Part shown: one piece after another, positions 53,161-61,945 of the stretch
How positions within the stretch are numbered: the first letter of the stretch is position 1
How the letters are laid out: each line of letters opens with the position of its first letter
Assembly: GCF_003967515.1 (NCBI RefSeq)
Contig: NZ_BIFQ01000001.1
Coordinates: forward strand, 868,001-932,000
Length of the DNA stretch: 64,000 nt
Direction of reading: 5' to 3'
From: Dictyobacter aurantiacus
GTDB taxonomy: Bacteria > Chloroflexota > Ktedonobacteria > Ktedonobacterales > Ktedonobacteraceae
Program-made: the position numbers and the translations under genes
The notes under the pieces: model-generated
Told to the model about the DNA's origin: nothing
Seen by the model: the letters and a program-made list of their open reading frames with translations, nothing else
The model's database searches: none

Positions 53161-54600
53161 ATGTCCATTCGCCTGCGACTCGCCCTGTGCTATGGCGCGC
53201 TCTTCGCACTCATCCTTCCTTTCGTGACCGGGCTGAGCTACGCGATTCATGCGCGCGGCCAATACGATGACCTCGACCGCACACTTATCGTCAGTACTGA
53301 ACACGCGGCAGTCGAGGCGGCGAGCTCGGCCAGTGGCCCTCACCTTGCCCAGGGAGAAAAAGGCTTCGAGATCGCGCTGCGCCTCTATAGTCCGAATGGG
53401 CTCTTGCAGGATCAAACCCTGGGGACGGCCTCGCTTCCGTCGATCGATCCTCGTCTCATCCTCCGAACGCCAACCGGGCCAGCCTTCGATACCATGGCGC
53501 GCCTGTTCCCCCCACTGCTGGGAACCGCTGCAGTGACTCCTGATCGCGGAAGCGCCTTTGGCCTGATGAGCACGCCACAACAGCGCTGGCGCGTCTACGT
53601 CCTGCCGTTTCACGCTGGGCAGCGGGCCGGCTACCTTGAAGCCGTCACCCCTCTTGGGCGTCTGGATGATTCCATCCAGATATTTCGGCTCACGTTGCCG
53701 CTCGTGGGACTGGTCAGTCTGCTGGTGGCGCTGCTGGGAAGTTGGGCCATTGCGGGCAATGCCTTGCGTCCCGTCACGCAGATGATCCAGGCCGCTCAAA
53801 CCATCACGTTCTCACGGGATCTGTCCCGCCGTATCGCGGCGCCTATGCACCACGATGAGCTCGGACGGCTGGCGGCAACGTTCAATGAGATGCTGGTCAG
53901 CATCAACACTGCCCACCAGACCCAGCAGCGCTTTGTGGCAGATGCCTCCCATGAACTGCGCGCTCCACTGACAGCTATCCAGGGCAATATCGAACTCCTG
54001 CGCCGGAAGCCTGAGATGCCAGACATCGATCGCGCGGAAGCATTGATAGAGTTGGAACGCGAGGCGGCTCGTCTCTCGCGTCTGGTCGCTGATCTCTTGA
54101 TCCTGGCCCGCGCAGATGCTGGAATCGCCCTCAAACACTGCCCGTTAGATCTGGATCTTCTAGTCCTGGATGCCTTCCGTGAGACGCGCTATCTTGCACA
54201 CGGGCAGACCTTGCAGCTGGCGCCATTTGAGCCCGTTCAGATCGAGGGCGACGAAGATCGACTCAAGCAACTGCTCTTGATCCTGCTGGACAACGCACTC
54301 AAGTATACTCCTGTCGGTGACCAGGTCACCCTTGGATTATGCCGCCACGGATGCGAGGTCGACATGCTGGTGCGAGATACGGGGATTGGGATCGAGCCGG
54401 AAGTATTGCCCCACGTCTTCGAACGATTCTATCGGGCCGATCCTGCGCGCAGCCGCGATCCTGGTGGAACGGGCCTGGGCCTGTCTATCGCGCAGTGGAT
54501 CGTCGAGCAACACGCGGGGAAGATCTGGTTGGAAAGCCAACCCAGACAGGGCACCCTGGTCACGGTACGTCTTCCTCTCAGAGACCACTCCTCTCATTGA
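53161..54600 (+). CDS. Sensor histidine kinase (EnvZ/QseC-type)
   Basis: 479 residues. Helix 1 at the N-terminus (LALCYGALFALILPFVTGLSYAI), an extracytoplasmic domain to about residue 180, helix 2 (LTLPLVGLVSLLVALLGSWAIAG), HAMP, HisKA with H in FVADASHELRAPLTAIQGN, and ATPase boxes DNALKYTP, VRDTGIGIEPE and GGTGLGLSIAQWI. It phosphorylates the upstream response regulator; the stop and start are 3 bases apart. The sensed ligand is not visible; no His/Met-rich copper motif was noticed in the sensor domain. Confidence 0.93.
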   Translation: MSIRLRLALCYGALFALILPFVTGLSYAIHARGQYDDLDRTLIVSTEHAAVEAASSASGPHLAQGEKGFEIALRLYSPNGLLQDQTLGTASLPSIDPRLILRTPTGPAFDTMARLFPPLLGTAAVTPDRGSAFGLMSTPQQRWRVYVLPFHAGQRAGYLEAVTPLGRLDDSIQIFRLTLPLVGLVSLLVALLGSWAIAGNALRPVTQMIQAAQTITFSRDLSRRIAAPMHHDELGRLAATFNEMLVSINTAHQTQQRFVADASHELRAPLTAIQGNIELLRRKPEMPDIDRAEALIELEREAARLSRLVADLLILARADAGIALKHCPLDLDLLVLDAFRETRYLAHGQTLQLAPFEPVQIEGDEDRLKQLLLILLDNALKYTPVGDQVTLGLCRHGCEVDMLVRDTGIGIEPEVLPHVFERFYRADPARSRDPGGTGLGLSIAQWIVEQHAGKIWLESQPRQGTLVTVRLPLRDHSSH

Positions 54601-54646
54601 TATCCAGGCGTACCCATAATGGTGCTTTTATATTTCCACGATGGCG

Positions 54647-55007
54647 CTATTCATGCAGTGCAGCGATAGCGTCCTGCAGGCGGTGTTTGGCCTCCTTGGC
54701 AATGGCAGTAAGCCGTTCATTCTCAACAATACCCAGCATCACCTCTGGATCGGCGACCTCAACACGGTACCGATCGTCGATCGCCCTTACGACCACATTG
54801 CACGGCAAGAGAAGCCCTATTGCTGGCTCTATCTCCAGCGCACGATGCGCCAGGTGTGGATTGCAAGCTCCCAGAATAAGCGTGGGTGGCATCTCCAGAC
54901 CCAGTTTCTCGTGCAGCGTGTGCCGAACATCGATACCGGCATAACCCCGCTTCTGGAGTCCATCGAGGTCTATCCCGTGCTCAAATTCCCTCCCAAATTC
55001 TACTGGT
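54647..55007 (-). pseudogene. DUF302 protein lacking its N-terminus
   Basis: The frame contains DVRHTLHEKLGLEMPPTLILGACNPHLAHRALEIEPAIGLLLPCNVVV, the diagnostic DUF302 core, and ends normally at 54647. Upstream, the frame closes with TAG near 55008 and offers no start codon for about 35 codons; the segment LQKRGYAGIDV also looks shortened compared with the usual GFGVLTEIDV. An internal ATG at 54892 would give only 81 residues. DUF302 proteins often accompany copper or sulfur genes. Confidence 0.65.
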
Positions 55008-55130
55008 TTCTACAAAAATCCCTGTTCGTCTCCCCCTTTTCCTGTCAACTTTCCTGTCAGGATTCGGAGCGTGAGACGTGCGTAAATTAAGGTAAGAAAA
55101 CAGCCCGCTATCCGCTAGCAGACAAGGAAG

Positions 55131-55170
55131 AGGACCATAGCAAAAAACAACAATTTCGCTATGGTCCTTT
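55131..55170 (+). terminator. Terminator downstream of the kinase operon
   Basis: 11-bp stem AGGACCATAGC / GCTATGGTCCT (55131-55141 and 55158-55168) with TTTTC after it. Confidence 0.6.
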
Positions 55171-55299
55171 TCTCACATATAAAGACTATTCGCATCAACA
55201 GCAATTCACTAAAAGCTATCTATCTGAATGGTTCCTTTGCACATTTGTAATTCTTGATGCCAGGATACAAAAATCTTTCTTTTGTTTCTCCTATCAGTT

Positions 55300-55675
55300 T
55301 CATAGGGTCCTTGGGTTGCGGACTTTTTGTATTTTCCATAATTTCACGGAGGCATCAATTTTATCAAGCGTATTCTTCTCAGGGTCTGCATCCACATTTT
55401 TGTAAAACTCCACGCCAGTTGTCATGATCAATCTGTCATTTGGGGACCAGTCAATTGAACCAATAACGGTACTATAGGGACCCATATCACTTAGATGAGC
55501 AGAGAATGTCAATATCGGATTCTGATGCGCTACATCCCATATCCACACGGTCCCATCACCATGAGCAAGCGCTAAGTATGTTCCATCAGATGAATACGCA
55601 ATATCCGCAATGCCATAGATAGATCTTGGGAGATCAAAGGATCCTATGAGACGTAAGGAAAAGGCATCAAATATC
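55300..55675 (-). pseudogene. WD40-repeat protein, C-terminal part cut by the IS3 element
   Basis: About 125 codons with two recognisable WD40 blades: IADIAYSSDGTYLALAHGDGTVWIWDV and IGSIDWSPNDRLIMTTG...SVKLWKI. The frame runs out of the IS left end at 55676; everything before LQIFDAFSL is IS sequence. The region on the other side of the IS (57595 on) does not show a matching upstream half, so a deletion probably accompanied the insertion. Confidence 0.7.
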
Positions 55676-55725
55676 TGTAACGTACCTGGTAGAATAGACA
55701 GTAAAAGAAGAGAGGTACGAAAATA

Positions 55726-56376
55726 GTGCGTCCGTAGAGCGCCCTTCTTCATCGCTTCTCATGAAGTTACGGGTAGAGAGATCCCGTATGGTCAACGAGA
55801 TTACCGGAGATGGAAACGTCACAAGGGAACTAAGCATGCTCGTAAAGCGTCAGCCCTGGAAACCAGGAGACAGAGTGTGATGCAAGACCAAGGATGGTAT
55901 GGCCAAGGCTTGATCGCTTGAAACCCAGTTTCTTAGCCTTAAGTACCGGGGTGGACGAAGACTGGTTGAGACGTCCACAGAAGATGTTTACAGGGGTTAC
56001 ATGTTTCGACTCCTGTACTCTCTAACTCTTCTCAGCGTGGAAGACGCCACGATAAAGGAACGAACGGGAGCCTAACCCATCCGTATATGGGAGGAGCGTC
56101 AAACGGAGATCACCTACGTTGTGGGTTCTGATAACTTTGTGCCGGAGCCGCGATAGGGTGACAGAGCTTCCATAGTAATCTGAGACGGTAGCACCGTTCA
56201 CATGGTGAAGGGAAGCAGGCCATTGCGTTGAACACAACCAGCGGTATGCGTAAGGCAAAGAAGCTCATGGGAGAGGTTCAACACCAGGAATTTCCTGAGA
56301 ATGGCTGGAGAGCCGTATACATCGAAAGGTGTCCGTGCGGTTCGGAGGGAAACAGAGCGAAACCTACTCTGGCAAC
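55726..56376 (+). ncRNA. ORF-less group II intron (domain V at 56310-56343)
   Basis: The 5' end GTGCGTCC fits the GUGYG consensus. Domain V is a 34-nt hairpin, GAGCCGTATAC ... GAAA ... GTGCGGTTC, as in known bacterial introns (AGC triad region and GAAA-type tetraloop region). A short domain VI with a candidate branch A in CCTACTCTG follows; the 3' boundary is somewhere in 56370-56380. No reverse-transcriptase frame exists in domain IV, so splicing and mobility would need a protein from elsewhere. It lies between the IS left end and orfA. Confidence 0.75.
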
Positions 56377-56403
56377 AGATCAAGGCGCGCTCTGTTCACC
56401 CTA

Positions 56404-56715
56404 TTGGCAGGCAAACGAAAAACATATACCCCGGAATTCAAGTTCAAAGTGGTCATGGAAAGTTTTCAGCGTGAGACCACCCTGGAAGAAGTGTGCCGAA
56501 AGTTTGGCCTGGCCAGCTCCGTCATCAGTCGCTGGCGCCAAGAATTTCAGCAAAAAGGGCCAGAGATCTTTGCTGATCAACGTGATCTCCAAACGCGCAG
56601 CAAGGCTCAAGGCCATGCGCCAGGGGAATCTCCGGAAGAGTTGAAGCAGCTCATTGGCGATCTGACCGTTCAAAATGACCTGCTAAAAAAATCCCGCGGG
56701 CTACTGGGCAATTAA
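56404..56715 (+). CDS. IS3-family transposase OrfA
   Basis: About 103 residues from a TTG start (AGKRKTYTPEFKFKVVMES). Helix-turn-helix region TTLEEVCRKFGLASSVISRWRQEF, then a Gln/Glu-rich linker and a short leucine-zipper segment (LIGDLTVQNDLLKK). It binds the terminal inverted repeats. The A7 run at its end allows -1 slippage into orfB. The native start region is interrupted upstream by the group II intron. Confidence 0.85.
   Translation: MAGKRKTYTPEFKFKVVMESFQRETTLEEVCRKFGLASSVISRWRQEFQQKGPEIFADQRDLQTRSKAQGHAPGESPEELKQLIGDLTVQNDLLKKSRGLLGN
56685..56700 (+). promoter_or_regulatory. Programmed -1 frameshift site A_AAA_AAA
   Basis: In the orfA frame the bases read CTA AAA AAA TCC, a standard slippery heptamer at 56685-56691, followed by the self-complementary CCCGCGGG. 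After slipping, the -1 frame is open through IPRATGQLSAHEKVELGR into orfB. Confidence 0.75.
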
Positions 56716-56729
56716 GCGCACACGAGAAA

Positions 56730-57566
56730 GTGGAACTTGGGCGAACCCTCTGCGCTTCTGGTGGTCCGATCAACAAAACACAACTCGCCCGTGCCCTTGG
56801 CATCGCTCGTAGCAGTCTGTATCTGCATCCCAAGCGGCCGCAGATGGATAAAGCCTTGGTTGTCAGTATTGAACAGTGGCATGAACTGGATGATACGTTG
56901 GGACATCGCAAGCTGGCCGTGCTCACCAACACCGGCAAGAATCGGGTCAAACGGGTGATGCACAAATATGGCATCGCCGCCCGGCGCAAAAAGAAGAAGT
57001 ACGTCTATCCGGGCAAGGCAGCTGAGATAGCTCCGAACCTGGTCCGAGAACTGAGCGAGGATGCCACGCAACAGGTCATCTTTTCTGACATCTTTGAGGT
57101 TCATCTGGCCGATCAATCCCGCGTGCGAGGCTGCTTTGCCCTGGAGAAGCAGACGCGCCAGATTTTCGGACTGGCCTTTGATTATCATATGCGCGCCGAC
57201 CTGGTGACGAGCGTCATAGAGACCATGACCTTTCCCACAGTGGGAGCTATTTGGCACAGCGATCAAGGCAAACAATACGGAGCGCACTGCACCCAAAATC
57301 TGCTGTTACAGAAAGGATTTCTGCAATCGATGAGCCGTGCTGGCACACCCACAGATAATGGCTATGCTGAGCGGTTTGTGGGCACGTTCAAGCTTGCGGT
57401 GGCGGATCGCCGTTCGTACCGAACCCTGGGTCACTTTCTGGGCGCTGCAGAAACATGGATCAATTTTTACAATACGCTACGTCCTCACGAGGGCGTCGGC
57501 AATTGTTCACCCTTGCACTATGCGCAAGAGCATCAGTTACATGGTGCTCCTTTGATTTCCTTATGA
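56730..57566 (+). CDS. IS3-family transposase OrfB (DDE integrase domain)
   Basis: 278 residues from the first in-frame GTG; normally made as an OrfAB fusion by -1 frameshifting. N-terminal HTH_21-like LARALGIARSSLYLHPK, then the rve integrase core with D in IFSDIFEVHLAD, D in WHSDQGKQYGA and E in DNGYAERFVGTFK, spaced as in the DDE(35)E triad. LRPHEGVGNCSPLHY closes the domain. The frame is intact, so the element may still be active. Confidence 0.9.
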   Translation: MELGRTLCASGGPINKTQLARALGIARSSLYLHPKRPQMDKALVVSIEQWHELDDTLGHRKLAVLTNTGKNRVKRVMHKYGIAARRKKKKYVYPGKAAEIAPNLVRELSEDATQQVIFSDIFEVHLADQSRVRGCFALEKQTRQIFGLAFDYHMRADLVTSVIETMTFPTVGAIWHSDQGKQYGAHCTQNLLLQKGFLQSMSRAGTPTDNGYAERFVGTFKLAVADRRSYRTLGHFLGAAETWINFYNTLRPHEGVGNCSPLHYAQEHQLHGAPLISL

Positions 57567-57765
57567 GAGTGTCTCTTTTACTGGGTACTTTACAGTGTAA
57601 ACGCACTCATCTTCTCGCAGAAGCCAAAAATCATGATACATGGCCATTGTCTATTTTCCTGGTACATTCCTCACTCAATGAATAAGATTGCTCTCGATTA
57701 TAAACACTAATCTTCGAACAGTACTACAATCTTCACAGTAGCTGATTAATTTTCTACTGATGGGT

Positions 57766-58476
57766 TTACCATTGTTTTATCCATGTCACCTGAAGAGCAT
57801 GGCTAATCTCATCAAGGGCTTCAACATCACGCACTGCAACACTAAATCCCCAGAGGTTAAGCGCCTGGCCATCACGTATGAATAAGGGAGGAAGAAACTC
57901 ATCAGGAACTTCGTCGCTTACACCAAAAATCATGCGGCCAACACTTGTGCTGCACCAATGTTGTTCCAGCCATGCTTTCTGATGTTCTTCGTTCCCTGTG
58001 TTTTTGGTGTGCCCAACGTAGCCACCATGAATAGCTCCCCCACAAAGAGCATGATGATAGGCCAGCGTGTCAAGAAAGTCTGATACATGGGTATGGCTGA
58101 GCATCCAATTGAGTGGTGCATCAAGTTCCCCCCAATCCCAATTCTGGTGACTATACGCAACGATGACTGGGGGATTGGTCAGGGCCAGATCTTCTCGTCG
58201 TATTGCCCAGGCGCAAACCGCCTGATTCTCGAAACAGAAAATGAGCGCGTCTGATCGCACAATCAGGTGATCAGGTCCAACCAATGCTTGATTGGATCGA
58301 GTGAAATCCTTGCGGCGACCCCAGGCCGCGTAAAAAGTTCTGAGGGGAGTCGGTAAGCGGCAACCAAGTTGAGCTTCTGCTGTTTGAATGATGTGTTCGT
58401 CGTACCCATCGCCAGATTGCCAGGGACGGTACAGCGTGCGAATGTGGGAAGAACGTTCTGACCAATCGAGTTCCAT
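57766..58476 (-). CDS. SMI1/KNR4 (SUKH) family protein
   Basis: 236 residues. The SUKH core is visible: AEAQLGCRLPTPLRTFYAAWGRRKDF (helix and strand), HLIVRSDALIFCFENQAVCAWAI, LTNPPVIVAYSHQNWDWGELDAPLNWMLSHTHVSDFLDTLAYH (given by parts). This family includes immunity proteins against polymorphic toxins as well as house-keeping members. No toxin gene is adjacent. It stands between the IS3 element and a small membrane-protein gene on the same strand. Start ATG at 58476. Confidence 0.75.
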   Translation of the reverse strand: MELDWSERSSHIRTLYRPWQSGDGYDEHIIQTAEAQLGCRLPTPLRTFYAAWGRRKDFTRSNQALVGPDHLIVRSDALIFCFENQAVCAWAIRREDLALTNPPVIVAYSHQNWDWGELDAPLNWMLSHTHVSDFLDTLAYHHALCGGAIHGGYVGHTKNTGNEEHQKAWLEQHWCSTSVGRMIFGVSDEVPDEFLPPLFIRDGQALNLWGFSVAVRDVEALDEISHALQVTWIKQW

Positions 58477-58546
58477 GAATATTTCTACTCCTCATGAACG
58501 AGTCATGTAAATCACTCTAGTGTAGAAATATATCATTTTTGTATTG

Positions 58547-58837
58547 CTATGTCATATTAGAAACAAAAAAAGCTAGCTGCAGGACCATCTCAACAGGTAT
58601 TCGCACCTCCCTAAAGATTTCTGTGCGCTCGGAAAAATCGCCGCAGATAGGAGATGCCCAGACACACCATTGCAACAGCAAAGATAAACCCATGATTTGA
58701 TTCGTACCTATTGCAGATTTTGCAAGCAGATAAAATCCACATGCGAGAATAAAGAAACCAATAGCCTCAAGGCCCCAGATATATGTTGCTTGTTCCTGTG
58801 CATAGGGGTGCGGCACGTTTTTTTGCGTCGATCCCAT
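58547..58837 (-). CDS. Small membrane protein
   Basis: About 96 residues from ATG 58837 (AAGAGG 6-8 bases upstream). A polar start (MGSTQKNVPHPYAQEQ) leads to a helix IWGLEAIGFFILACGFYLLAKSAI and two further hydrophobic stretches (GLSLLLQWCVWASPI and PVEMVLQLAFFVSNM). No family recognised. It is 70 bases upstream of the SUKH gene and points the same way, so they may be one transcript. Confidence 0.5.
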   Translation of the reverse strand: MGSTQKNVPHPYAQEQATYIWGLEAIGFFILACGFYLLAKSAIGTNQIMGLSLLLQWCVWASPICGDFSERTEIFREVRIPVEMVLQLAFFVSNMT

Positions 58838-58967
58838 TGGGCCTCTTTCCCTCTTGCTTGTGCCTGCCTGCGGCTCTATCCTGTTTGTGAAACAGGACGG
58901 ATGACCATGGCTTATGTTGCACACCCACAATGCACGTCATGGAACACCAACAAGACAGGAAAACAGG

Positions 58968-59867
58968 ATGCCATTCGAAACGCCCTCTCATCACGAACAC
59001 TCAGCAACGATCAATCCTCAAGACCTTCATCGGCCAACGGGTGATGGTGGGTTTGGTTGGTATACGCCGACAGCTAGGACAGATATCATCAGGACAACAA
59101 CTGGGGAGCGATCGTCGCTGCAACAGCAGCAGGAAAGTCCTCATGTTCCGCATGATCTCTATAGACGGCACCAGGAACAGCAGCAGGAAAGGGAAATGCA
59201 GCACGACTTTTCTACACAGCAGCCCTTCGACACACACGACGCCCCTGAGCAGTCCATTTTCTCTGAACCGACTGAGCAGGCCCTCCAGGGCAACCCGGAG
59301 GCTCTCAGGAGCCTCTTCGCCCGTGAGCCGCCCTCCGACGCCTACAACCTACAGCGTGCTGTCAACATGCCAGAAGGGGAGAGCGTCAATCCTCAACTTC
59401 TTCAGACAGCCAGCGCGGCCCAATTGCAGTTCGTCGATCGCCCTCAAGCCTCCGGTGTGGAAACTGCCGCTCAGGACCCTTCCCGCCGACGCTTAACAAG
59501 CCCGGGGGGGAGCAGCTATGATCTGGCTACATATGCTACCCAGACCGATTTTGTGCGAGGCCCCGGCACGTATCAGCACTATAAAACGGAAAACCAGACC
59601 CTACGACCTGAGACGGAGCAATTAAAGAATAAAACGCAGGTGTCTGATCTTCTCACTGGAAGATCCAAACAAAGCAAACGTTGGGTCGCGACAGATGGAC
59701 GGCCTGTCTATCAGCCCGCTGCGGACCGCAGTGCGGCGGCCAGGAAAGCCAATGAGGCCCGTGGCGCCGAGGGACGCAGTGCGGCGGCCAGGAAAGGCAA
59801 GGAGACGCTGGGCCCCGAGGGACGCAGTGCGGCGGTCAGGAAAGCCAATGAGACGAGAAGACGGTGA
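58968..59867 (+). CDS. Gln-rich low-complexity protein with tandem RSAAARKANE repeats
   Basis: About 299 residues, very hydrophilic, no membrane helix or signal peptide. The first 120 residues are rich in His, Gln, Thr and Pro (SSLQQQQESPH, RRHQEQQQERE); a central helical part follows (PEALRSLFAREPPSDAYNLQRAV). The C-terminus carries three 16-residue repeats, GRSAAARKANE(A/T)xGxE, at 59727, 59775 and 59823. The composition fits an intrinsically disordered protein. It is convergent with the SMP (LEA-like) gene, which suggests a role in drying or spores (inference). ATG at 58968 was preferred for AGGA upstream; 58914 is possible. Confidence 0.6.
   Translation: MPFETPSHHEHSATINPQDLHRPTGDGGFGWYTPTARTDIIRTTTGERSSLQQQQESPHVPHDLYRRHQEQQQEREMQHDFSTQQPFDTHDAPEQSIFSEPTEQALQGNPEALRSLFAREPPSDAYNLQRAVNMPEGESVNPQLLQTASAAQLQFVDRPQASGVETAAQDPSRRRLTSPGGSSYDLATYATQTDFVRGPGTYQHYKTENQTLRPETEQLKNKTQVSDLLTGRSKQSKRWVATDGRPVYQPAADRSAAARKANEARGAEGRSAAARKGKETLGPEGRSAAVRKANETRRR
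59727..59862 (+). repeat. Three 48-bp tandem coding repeats
   Basis: Units begin at 59727, 59775 and 59823, each opening with CGCAGTGCGGCGG and encoding RSAAARK or RSAAVRK. The last unit is cut short by the stop codon region. Confidence 0.85.
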
Positions 59868-60053
59868 GATGCAGCCCAGGAAGATTGATCGTTGGTGAGC
59901 GTGTGGCAACGCGTATCGTGCTATGGGGGATTGATGCGACAGCACCTTCCCCTGCTCCCTTTCATCCTTCATCGGTCCCGGCTTCAGCTCGGCGCAAAAA
60001 AGCTTGCCGCACCCGAAGAGGGTTATGGTCTCGACGTTTGCTCCAGCGCTACA

Positions 60054-60263
60054 CTACTGGTTCTGCTGCTGTTGGCGGTCAGCCGCTGATTGCGCCCGTT
60101 CGGAAAACCCACTTTGGGCTGTGCGCGACTCGGGATTGCGGTCGGCTGCACTTTGGACACGAGCGGCATCTTCTTTTGAGGTTGAGCCTTTCCCTCCACG
60201 GCCCATCCCACCACCTCTTCCGGCTCCACTTCCCTTGCCGCCAGATCCACCATGTTTGGACAT
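60054..60263 (-). CDS. SMP-domain (seed-maturation/LEA-like) small protein
   Basis: 69 residues. A Gly/Lys/Arg-rich start (SKHGGSGGKGSGAGRGG) is followed by KEDAARVQSAADRNPESRTAQSG and FSERAQSAADRQQQQNQ: the A-x-R-V/I-Q-S-A and F-x-x-R-A-Q-S-A-A pair is the SMP domain of plant seed-maturation proteins and of bacterial spore or stress proteins. AAGGA lies 8 bases before the ATG. Such proteins are thought to protect cells in drying; spore-forming Ktedonobacteria would have use for it. Function is inferred from domain only. Confidence 0.75.
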   Translation of the reverse strand: MSKHGGSGGKGSGAGRGGGMGRGGKGSTSKEDAARVQSAADRNPESRTAQSGFSERAQSAADRQQQQNQ

Positions 60264-60411
60264 GATTCGTTCCTTTCTGTGCTAACAAGCTGAACAGATG
60301 AAGGACCTCCCTTCACCTGTTGGAACACGATGCCATATGGGGATAGGTGGAATTGCCCCGAATGTAGAGAGTGGGAGAAAAGAAATTTGCTAGAATGAAC
60401 ACAAGAGGGTT

Positions 60412-60750
60412 CTATGGGCAAATCACGATACCATGCAGAGTATTGTGTAAAGATGAGTCAGGATAGCGTTTCTGATATTTGGCTTTAAACGCTGCTAGAT
60501 TGAGCAAGGCATCCTCTTTCCTCTCCTGCTTGAAGATCTCACTGAGCTCAGAACTGATCTCTTTGCGTTCGCGATAAGCAATAGCGTTAAGGACATTGCG
60601 CTGTTTATGGACGACACAGCGCTGCCTTGGGGTTGCTGAAAATAACGAGCCAACTGCCGCCAGGAGCCCATCATGCCCGTCAGTTATGATCAGATCGATC
60701 AAGTTGACTCCACGGTTGCGCACATCTTGCAAAAGGCAACACCATCTGAC
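60412..60750 (-). pseudogene. IS256-family transposase, internal fragment
   Basis: About 112 codons with LLQDVRNRGVNLIDLIITDGHDGLLAAVGSLFSATPRQRCVVHKQRNVLNAI, the central D and CxxH region of Mutator/IS256-type transposases. Both the N-terminal third and the C-terminal third are missing; the frame ends with unrelated ICP. An inverted repeat around CCTGAGAG (60801-60850) is nearby but is not clearly its end. Confidence 0.8.
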
Positions 60751-60941
60751 TGATCATATTGACACGCTCCTCCACAGTGTGACAATAGATCATGTTTCCT
60801 CCCTGAGAGCGGTGATGGTTTTGATATGTTCACCTTATCTCTCAGGGATCTTTTCGTCAATTGTCACATTGGTTAAGCTCGTTTGAGCCATGTCTTCATG
60901 AGAAGTTCACTGAGTGTTTTGCATGTTTAGGAGGTATTCCA

Positions 60942-61451
60942 GTGCAGAAATCCATCGAAATGCACCCTGTCCCTAGCAGCCAAAGAACTCGCAAGCCGAG
61001 GAGGAGATGGGGTATACGTCTCGCCCAAGTATTCACAGCCACAGTCACGCTTTTGGCTATGATGGTGACATTCGGAGCAACACCTATTGCACATGCGAGT
61101 TCATCGTGTACCTACCCGCTCTGCTCCGAAACCTATAATAAATCGCAATATGGCGTACTCGTAGCCCACGATTGGTGTGGCAATTCGGAGACACTGTACC
61201 AGGACACAGCTCCCTGTGGATCAGGAGATCCCACAGAATGGTTGTACACGAATCAGCATACAGATAGTCATCAGGACTGGGATGTGTTGCGAATCGACAA
61301 GGGGTGGCACTACACTGTCCAGGTCTATTCAGTGATTTGGGGATGGTCCTCAGTCGGAAGTTGCGACAACCGGCATGGATCAACTCAAATGTGGGTTCGA
61401 ATACACAATGATGAGACTATGTATGTGCTGAGTCAGTGTACAGCGTGTTGA
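60942..61451 (+). CDS. Secreted Cys-rich protein of unknown function
   Basis: About 169 residues from a GTG with GGAGGT 6 bases upstream. A Sec signal peptide follows a basic run (RTRKPRRRWG): AQVFTATVTLLAMMVTFGATPIAHA, cleavage likely after AHA. The mature part, about 120 residues, has several Cys (SSCTYPLCSET, DWCGNS, APCGSG, GSCDN, SQCTAC), probably forming disulfides, and many Trp and Tyr. It looks like a small extracellular protein or carbohydrate-binding domain. No family recognised. Confidence 0.65.
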   Translation: MQKSIEMHPVPSSQRTRKPRRRWGIRLAQVFTATVTLLAMMVTFGATPIAHASSSCTYPLCSETYNKSQYGVLVAHDWCGNSETLYQDTAPCGSGDPTEWLYTNQHTDSHQDWDVLRIDKGWHYTVQVYSVIWGWSSVGSCDNRHGSTQMWVRIHNDETMYVLSQCTAC

Positions 61452-61511
61452 GCCAGAGGCTATAGTTACTCATGTAAACGTATCAAACTCCACATGATCT
61501 GCCTCATGTCC

Positions 61512-61556
61512 CAATTTGAAACGTCCTGTGTTGAGAGCGCATAACGTTTCAAATTG
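61512..61556. repeat. 13-bp inverted repeat
   Basis: CAATTTGAAACGT and its exact complement, 19 bases apart, after the secreted-protein gene. It could be a terminator stem or a transposon end. Confidence 0.45.
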
Positions 61557-61684
61557 AGAAAGATGCACAACTCAAACGCTATCTGCGCACCCTGGATAAT
61601 TTGATTCTGATCTTTCGTCTTCTCGAAAGACAAACGTGAGAAGGAGGCCATTCAATGGCAGATCAATGGCAACTCGCAATGCTT

Positions 61685-61945
61685 CTACAATGCTCGCTCG
61701 ACACCCTGACGCATCTGCGCCTCTGTCGCCTCCCGGCCACCAATCAGGAACTGGCCTACATCGCGCACCGCTTCCACGTTGACCAGACTGCGCTCTCCGT
61801 GCTCCTGGTACTCCTTGCGCCAGCGCGATAGCACGCTCTCGGCCAGGCCATGTTCACGGCAGACCTGGGCGGGCCGCTTATCTCTAGAAGCGACTTGCCG
61901 AACAACATCCAATGTAAACTCAGGACTGTGCTGGTGGTTGTGCAT
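61685..61945 (-). pseudogene. Transposase OrfA-type helix-turn-helix fragment
   Basis: 86 codons. HSPEFTLDVVRQVASRDKRPAQVCREHGLAESVLSRWRKEYQEHGE is the DNA-binding part of IS3-type OrfA proteins. After the HTH the frame degenerates and stops; no OrfB follows downstream at 61684 or before. It is different from the OrfA at 56404. Confidence 0.75.

Larger units (their letters stand above)
55676..57594 (+). mobile_element. IS3-family insertion sequence carrying a group II intron
   Basis: The left end TGTAACGTACCTGGTAG (55676) and the right end, read inverted, TGTAAAGTACCCAGTAA (57594) match at about 19 of the first 25 bases and begin with TG as in the IS3 family. Inside lie orfA and orfB with a -1 frameshift signal. 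The total of 1919 bp is about 650 bp longer than usual for this family because of the intron at 55726. I see no clear target duplication. Confidence 0.8.

Noticed and set aside
59622..59972. Minus-strand frame with GFPGRRTA repeats
   Set aside because: It is the mirror image of the 48-bp coding repeats of the plus-strand Gln-rich protein and has no ribosome site.
61466..61651. 61-codon minus-strand frame after the secreted protein
   Set aside because: It runs across the inverted repeat at 61512-61556, lacks a ribosome site and has no recognisable motif.
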